Source: Adiantum capillus-veneris | Lineage: Eukaryota > Streptophyta > Polypodiopsida > Polypodiales > Pteridaceae | Assembly: GCA_014529385.2 (NCBI GenBank) | Contig: CM043966.1 | Location: 95,698,087-95,762,086 of the forward strand | Reading direction: 5' to 3' | Length of the DNA: 64,000 nucleotides | Part shown: positions 63,480 through 64,000 of the stretch, one piece after another | Layout: every line of letters begins with the position of its first letter | Numbering within the stretch: the first letter of the stretch is position 1 | Program-made: the position numbers and the translations under genes | The notes under the pieces: generated by a model | What the model saw: the letters and a program-made list of their open reading frames with translations, nothing else | The model's database searches: none | Told to the model about the DNA's origin: nothing

Positions 63480-64000
63480 TGCTCCAGCTACCTTTACCTT
63501 GGAGCACCTTGTACTTACCATTTTGGACCATTTCCGCCTTACCTTTGGTGGGAGATGTAGCAATTATGGCCATGTAATCTTTGGTCTCTGCTCTGCCACA
63601 TCCAATGTTAGATCATAGGGCCTAGAACTTTCCCCTAACTGAAAGTCGGTGATGCATATCTTCCGCTGTGGCCTTGACGGCCTCTTGCTAGTCTCTCCTT
63701 TCATGCTTCTCTCATCATCAAATCATGTAGTTTTCTCCCTCCTAGCTCTCTTTACAGTCATGGATTCAAATGGTTCTACGAAGGTTACCTTCTCCTTACC
63801 CTTATCTCTCTCCTTTACTCTGGGTGGATCCACTACTACAAACTTTCCTTTCTTCTATAACCTTATGATGTTTACAGGGCGATCAAGTGGTACTGTCGAT
63901 GGAAGAGGTGGAATGGGTGCTTGTGATGGTGCCTGGGGCGGACGTAGAATTTGTGTTGGTGGGGCTGGTGCTCGGGGTGGAGGTGTTCTCTCTCTAGGGG
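63480..64000 (-). pseudogene. Gag C-terminal region, runs off window
   Basis: Minus-strand reading at the window edge is Pro-rich (PPPRAPAPPTQ and IPPLPSTVPLDRP), then KKGKFVVVDPPRVKERDKG after a stop, and KICITDFQLGESS. It is interrupted by at least two stops. No zinc knuckle is seen inside the window. It is the part of gag just before the protease. Confidence 0.5.

Larger units (their letters stand above)
60260..64000 (-). mobile_element. Tat-like Ty3/gypsy element, RT core deleted
   Basis: On the minus strand, from the right edge: Pro-rich gag end, protease, start of RT, RNase H, a second RNase H of archaeal type, integrase zinc module, integrase core, and integrase C-terminus. Two RNase H domains in this order are the mark of the Tat lineage. 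The RT palm is missing, and several frames are broken. Gag and the 5' LTR lie beyond the window. The 3' LTR was not identified. Confidence 0.82.

Overview
The window is nuclear DNA of a land plant with a large, repeat-dense genome. The evidence is one intact seven-exon amino acid permease gene with GT-AG introns, plant-type Ty1/copia and Ty3/gypsy elements (a chromovirus and a dual-RNase-H Tat-like element), a plant-type LINE and a hAT fossil. Nothing fixes the clade. Fragments that recall sequences I associate with ferns, lycophytes or bryophytes make a seed-free plant plausible, but this is a weak inference.

Layout. 1-7.6 kb: a large gag + protease element without reverse transcriptase (apparently non-autonomous gypsy), followed by about 1.6 kb without a recognisable gene. 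7.65-15.4 kb: an LTR-like segment and a decayed Ty3/gypsy element (gag, protease, RT, RNase H, start of integrase). It runs directly into 15.4-16.7 kb, a broken, intron-containing copy of a plant NIF/FCP1-like HAD phosphatase gene. 17.1-23.1 kb: a degenerate tandem repeat array split by a very young, structurally complete Ty1/copia element on the minus strand. Its two 225-bp LTRs differ at one base, the target duplication is perfect (GAGAA), and the 1.4-kaa polyprotein is uninterrupted. 23.1-24.0 kb: a broken cysteine-rich transposon-like gene on the minus strand. 24.2-26.3 kb: a dead copia. 28.25-33.0 kb: the amino acid permease gene, with three copies of a palindromic MITE-like element in its introns. 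33.7-34.6 kb: a long foldback sequence.

35.3-57.5 kb reads as one old copia element (5' LTR and gag start at 35.3-36.2 kb; gag end, RT, RNase H and 3' LTR at 54.8-57.5 kb) opened by nested material. That material holds a full-length Ty3/gypsy chromovirus (37224-46026, TSD TTACT), a decayed LINE (46.4-53.0 kb) that itself carries an 800-bp foldback element, LTR-like pieces, a hAT fragment and a 988-bp solo LTR with TSD GTATG. 57.5-60.2 kb has no gene but contains a perfect 34-bp-arm hairpin and long GA, GT and AT microsatellites. 60.2-64.0 kb is a minus-strand Tat-like gypsy with an archaeal-type second RNase H. Its RT core is deleted, and it leaves the window at the right end.

Functionally, the permease is the only gene likely to serve the host. 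Nearly everything else is transposable elements inserted into one another. Most in-frame stops in the older elements can be explained as C-to-T (or G-to-A) transitions at CGA, CAG, CAA or TGG codons, as expected for long-methylated silenced DNA. No CRISPR array, rRNA gene or tRNA gene was seen.
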